A DNA stretch of 55,748 nt from Mesorhizobium sp. GTDB lineage: Bacteria; Pseudomonadota; Alphaproteobacteria; Rhizobiales; Rhizobiaceae. The translations under genes were made by a program, and so were the position numbers. The notes below the pieces were generated by a model. That model did no database searches, was not told the DNA's origin, and worked only from the letters and a program-made list of their open reading frames with translations. The stretch lies in NCBI RefSeq assembly GCF_004962925.1, contig NZ_SUEO01000004.1:6840-62587 (forward strand), read 5' to 3'. Below are positions 54,437-55,748 of this stretch, piece after piece; position 1 is the first letter of the stretch; each line of letters opens with the position of its first letter.

Positions 54437-55721
54437 AGGCTGAAAACACTGTGCGGCCCGCCACCATCGTTTGCAAGACCTTGCCCTGCAGCCGCGCGCC
54501 TTCGAAACAGGTGTTTTTCGAGCGCGAACGGATGCCGCTTTCGCTGACAATCCACGGTTCGTCGAGATCCACCAGCGCAAGATCGGCGACAGCGCCCGGC
54601 TTCAGCGTGCCGCCGGGCAAGCCAAACAGTCTTGCCGGCGCGGTGGACAGGGTCTCGACCAGCCTGAGCAGCGTCACGTCGCCATTGTGATAAAGCCGCA
54701 GCGCCGCGCCCAGCAGCGTTTCCAGTCCGATGGCACCGGCCGCGGCGTCGGCGAAGGGCAAGCGCTTGGTGTCGACGTCCTGCGGGTCGTGCGAGGAGAC
54801 GATGATGTCAATCGTGCCGTCTTTGACCGCCTCGATCATCGCCAGCCGGTCTTCCTCGGCGCGCAGCGGCGGCGTCAGCCGGAAGAAGGTGCGATATTCG
54901 CCGACGTCGTTCTCGTTGAGCGACAGATTGTGGATCGAGACGCCTGCTGTGACATTCGCGCCGTCGGCCTTCGCCCGCGTCACCGCGTTTGCCGCCATAG
55001 CCGTCGAAATCTTGGCCGCGTGATAGGCGCCGCCGGTCAGTCGCGCCAGCGCAAGATCGCGCTCCAGCGGAATGGACTCGGCCTCGCGCGGAATGCCGGC
55101 AAGACCGAGCCAGCTTGCATAGAGGCCTTCATTCATGACGCCGGACGAGGCGAGGTCGGCGTCTTGGGTTTCATGCGCGATCACGCCGCCGAAATCGCGC
55201 GCGTAAGTCAGCGCGCGGCGCATCACCAGCGCGCTTGATATGGTGTGCCGTCCGTCGGTGAAAGCGACCGCACCGGCCTCGCGCAGCAGGCCGAATTCGG
55301 TCATCTCGCGGCCTTCGAGGCCCTTGGTGATCGCCGCCGCCGGAAAGATGTTGACGATGGCCGTATCCTTGGCGGTGCGCAGCACGAATTCGACCAGCGC
55401 GACATTGTCGATCACCGGGTCGGTGTCGGGCATCATGACGATGGAAGTGACGCCGCCAGCTGCCGCCGCCACGCTGGCCGAGGCGATGGTTTCGCGGTGT
55501 TCGCCGCCAGGCTCGCCGATGAAGACGCGCGCATCGATCAGGCCGGGGATGACAGCCTTGCCGGCGCAGTCGATGACGGTGGCATCCTGCGGAGCGCCCT
55601 GGTTCAAGGCCGCCTTGCCGGCAGCGACGATCTTGCGGCCCTCGACAACGACCGTGCCGACCTCGTCGATGCCGCGCGAGGGGTCGACGATGCGGGCCCG
55701 GCTGAAGACCGTTGTGTTCAT
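54435..55721 (-). CDS. pyrC: Dihydroorotase-like protein (probably non-catalytic)
   Basis: A 428-residue amidohydrolase-fold protein of the dihydroorotase group that resembles PyrC partners of aspartate transcarbamoylase. Family sequence is clear in PGLIDA, GGVTSIVMMPDTDPVIDN, SSGVMNEG and TPPLRAEEDR. The metal-binding HxH (DxHxHLRE) is absent: positions 63-70 read DARVFIGE, with Arg65 and Phe67 instead of His, and the late catalytic TDHAPH is SSHDPQ, with Ser310 for Asp. Catalysis is therefore unlikely. A structural role with PyrB is known for PyrC-like proteins in Pseudomonas and fits, since pyrB seems to overlap upstream by 4 bases. A true dihydroorotase should be elsewhere. Confidence 0.9.
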   Translation of the reverse strand: MNTTVFSRARIVDPSRGIDEVGTVVVEGRKIVAAGKAALNQGAPQDATVIDCAGKAVIPGLIDARVFIGEPGGEHRETIASASVAAAAGGVTSIVMMPDTDPVIDNVALVEFVLRTAKDTAIVNIFPAAAITKGLEGREMTEFGLLREAGAVAFTDGRHTISSALVMRRALTYARDFGGVIAHETQDADLASSGVMNEGLYASWLGLAGIPREAESIPLERDLALARLTGGAYHAAKISTAMAANAVTRAKADGANVTAGVSIHNLSLNENDVGEYRTFFRLTPPLRAEEDRLAMIEAVKDGTIDIIVSSHDPQDVDTKRLPFADAAAGAIGLETLLGAALRLYHNGDVTLLRLVETLSTAPARLFGLPGGTLKPGAVADLALVDLDEPWIVSESGIRSRSKNTCFEGARLQGKVLQTMVAGRTVFSA

Positions 55722-55748
55722 GCGCCGCGGCCCTCGCGATTGCGACGG
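55718..55748 (-). CDS. pyrB: C-terminal end of a probable aspartate carbamoyltransferase (partial)
   Basis: Reading toward pyrC, the frame ending RRNREGRGA stops at a TGA overlapping the pyrC ATG (ATGA, 55718-55721). Only ten codons lie inside the window. The identity is inferred from the usual pyrB-pyrC order in rhizobia, not from the residues themselves. Confidence 0.35.
   Translation of the reverse strand, partial: RRNREGRGA

Overview
The window is a GC-rich chromosomal segment of an alphaproteobacterium of the order Hyphomicrobiales (Rhizobiales). Gene content and order point to Mesorhizobium or a close relative: urtABCDE, the rhizobial glycerol operon glpD-glpSTPQUV-glpK, the gyrA-coaD-ppi-ppi-queA-tgt block, a BA14K-type protein, LexA boxes of the alphaproteobacterial GAAC-N7-GAAC type, and several short palindromic repeats of rhizobial style. 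The genus is inferred from remembered gene order and protein similarity, not from a search. No rRNA, CRISPR array, prophage or complete insertion sequence was seen. Layout: 1-6.3 kb holds deoD, a ribbon-helix-helix protein, glyoxalase I, a Tat-exported small subunit next to a broken GMC oxidoreductase, and a PhoX-type phosphatase. 6.4-12.4 kb is the urea ABC transporter operon urtABCDE behind a sigma-54-type promoter. 12.6-18.9 kb has a diguanylate cyclase, DUF72, GNAT and DUF302 genes, and uvrA with a LexA box. 18.9-22.1 kb lies between uvrA and ssb, which are usually adjacent and divergent; here they are separated by an ArsR-SRPBCC-ClpP-secreted-protein cluster and a cupin gene. 22.1-25.9 kb carries ssb, osmC, marC and an AraC regulator. 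26-33.4 kb is gyrA, a 50-residue membrane protein, coaD between two inverted copies of a 47-bp palindrome, two cyclophilins, queA and tgt. 33.5-40.7 kb contains an SDR, a DUF4864 protein, a stand-alone Lrp-type ligand domain, and a peptide-ligase/protease cluster (circularly permuted ATP-grasp, alpha-E, transglutaminase, Anbu peptidase) followed by a PLP decarboxylase. 40.8-50.9 kb is the glycerol locus: glpR, glpD, glpSTPQUV and glpK. 51-55.7 kb holds a DUF6882 gene, a BA14K-like protein, tRNA-Lys, dprA, plsY and a dihydroorotase-like pyrC next to the tail of a probable pyrB. Working together: UrtA binds urea in the periplasm and UrtBCDE import it under probable nitrogen (RpoN) control. GlpSTPQUV import glycerol, GlpK phosphorylates it and GlpD oxidises glycerol-3-phosphate, with GlpR as the likely repressor. 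UvrA and Ssb answer DNA damage through LexA. QueA and Tgt make queuosine in tRNA. The ATP-grasp/alpha-E/transglutaminase/Anbu set probably makes and trims an unknown peptide or amide-linked product. The most interesting items are this last cluster with its decarboxylase, the complementary degenerate ATPase sites of GlpS and GlpT, the loss of active-site residues in PyrC and of zinc cysteines in Tgt, a 145-bp inverted repeat that supplies the pyrC stop codon, and the interrupted uvrA-ssb pair.
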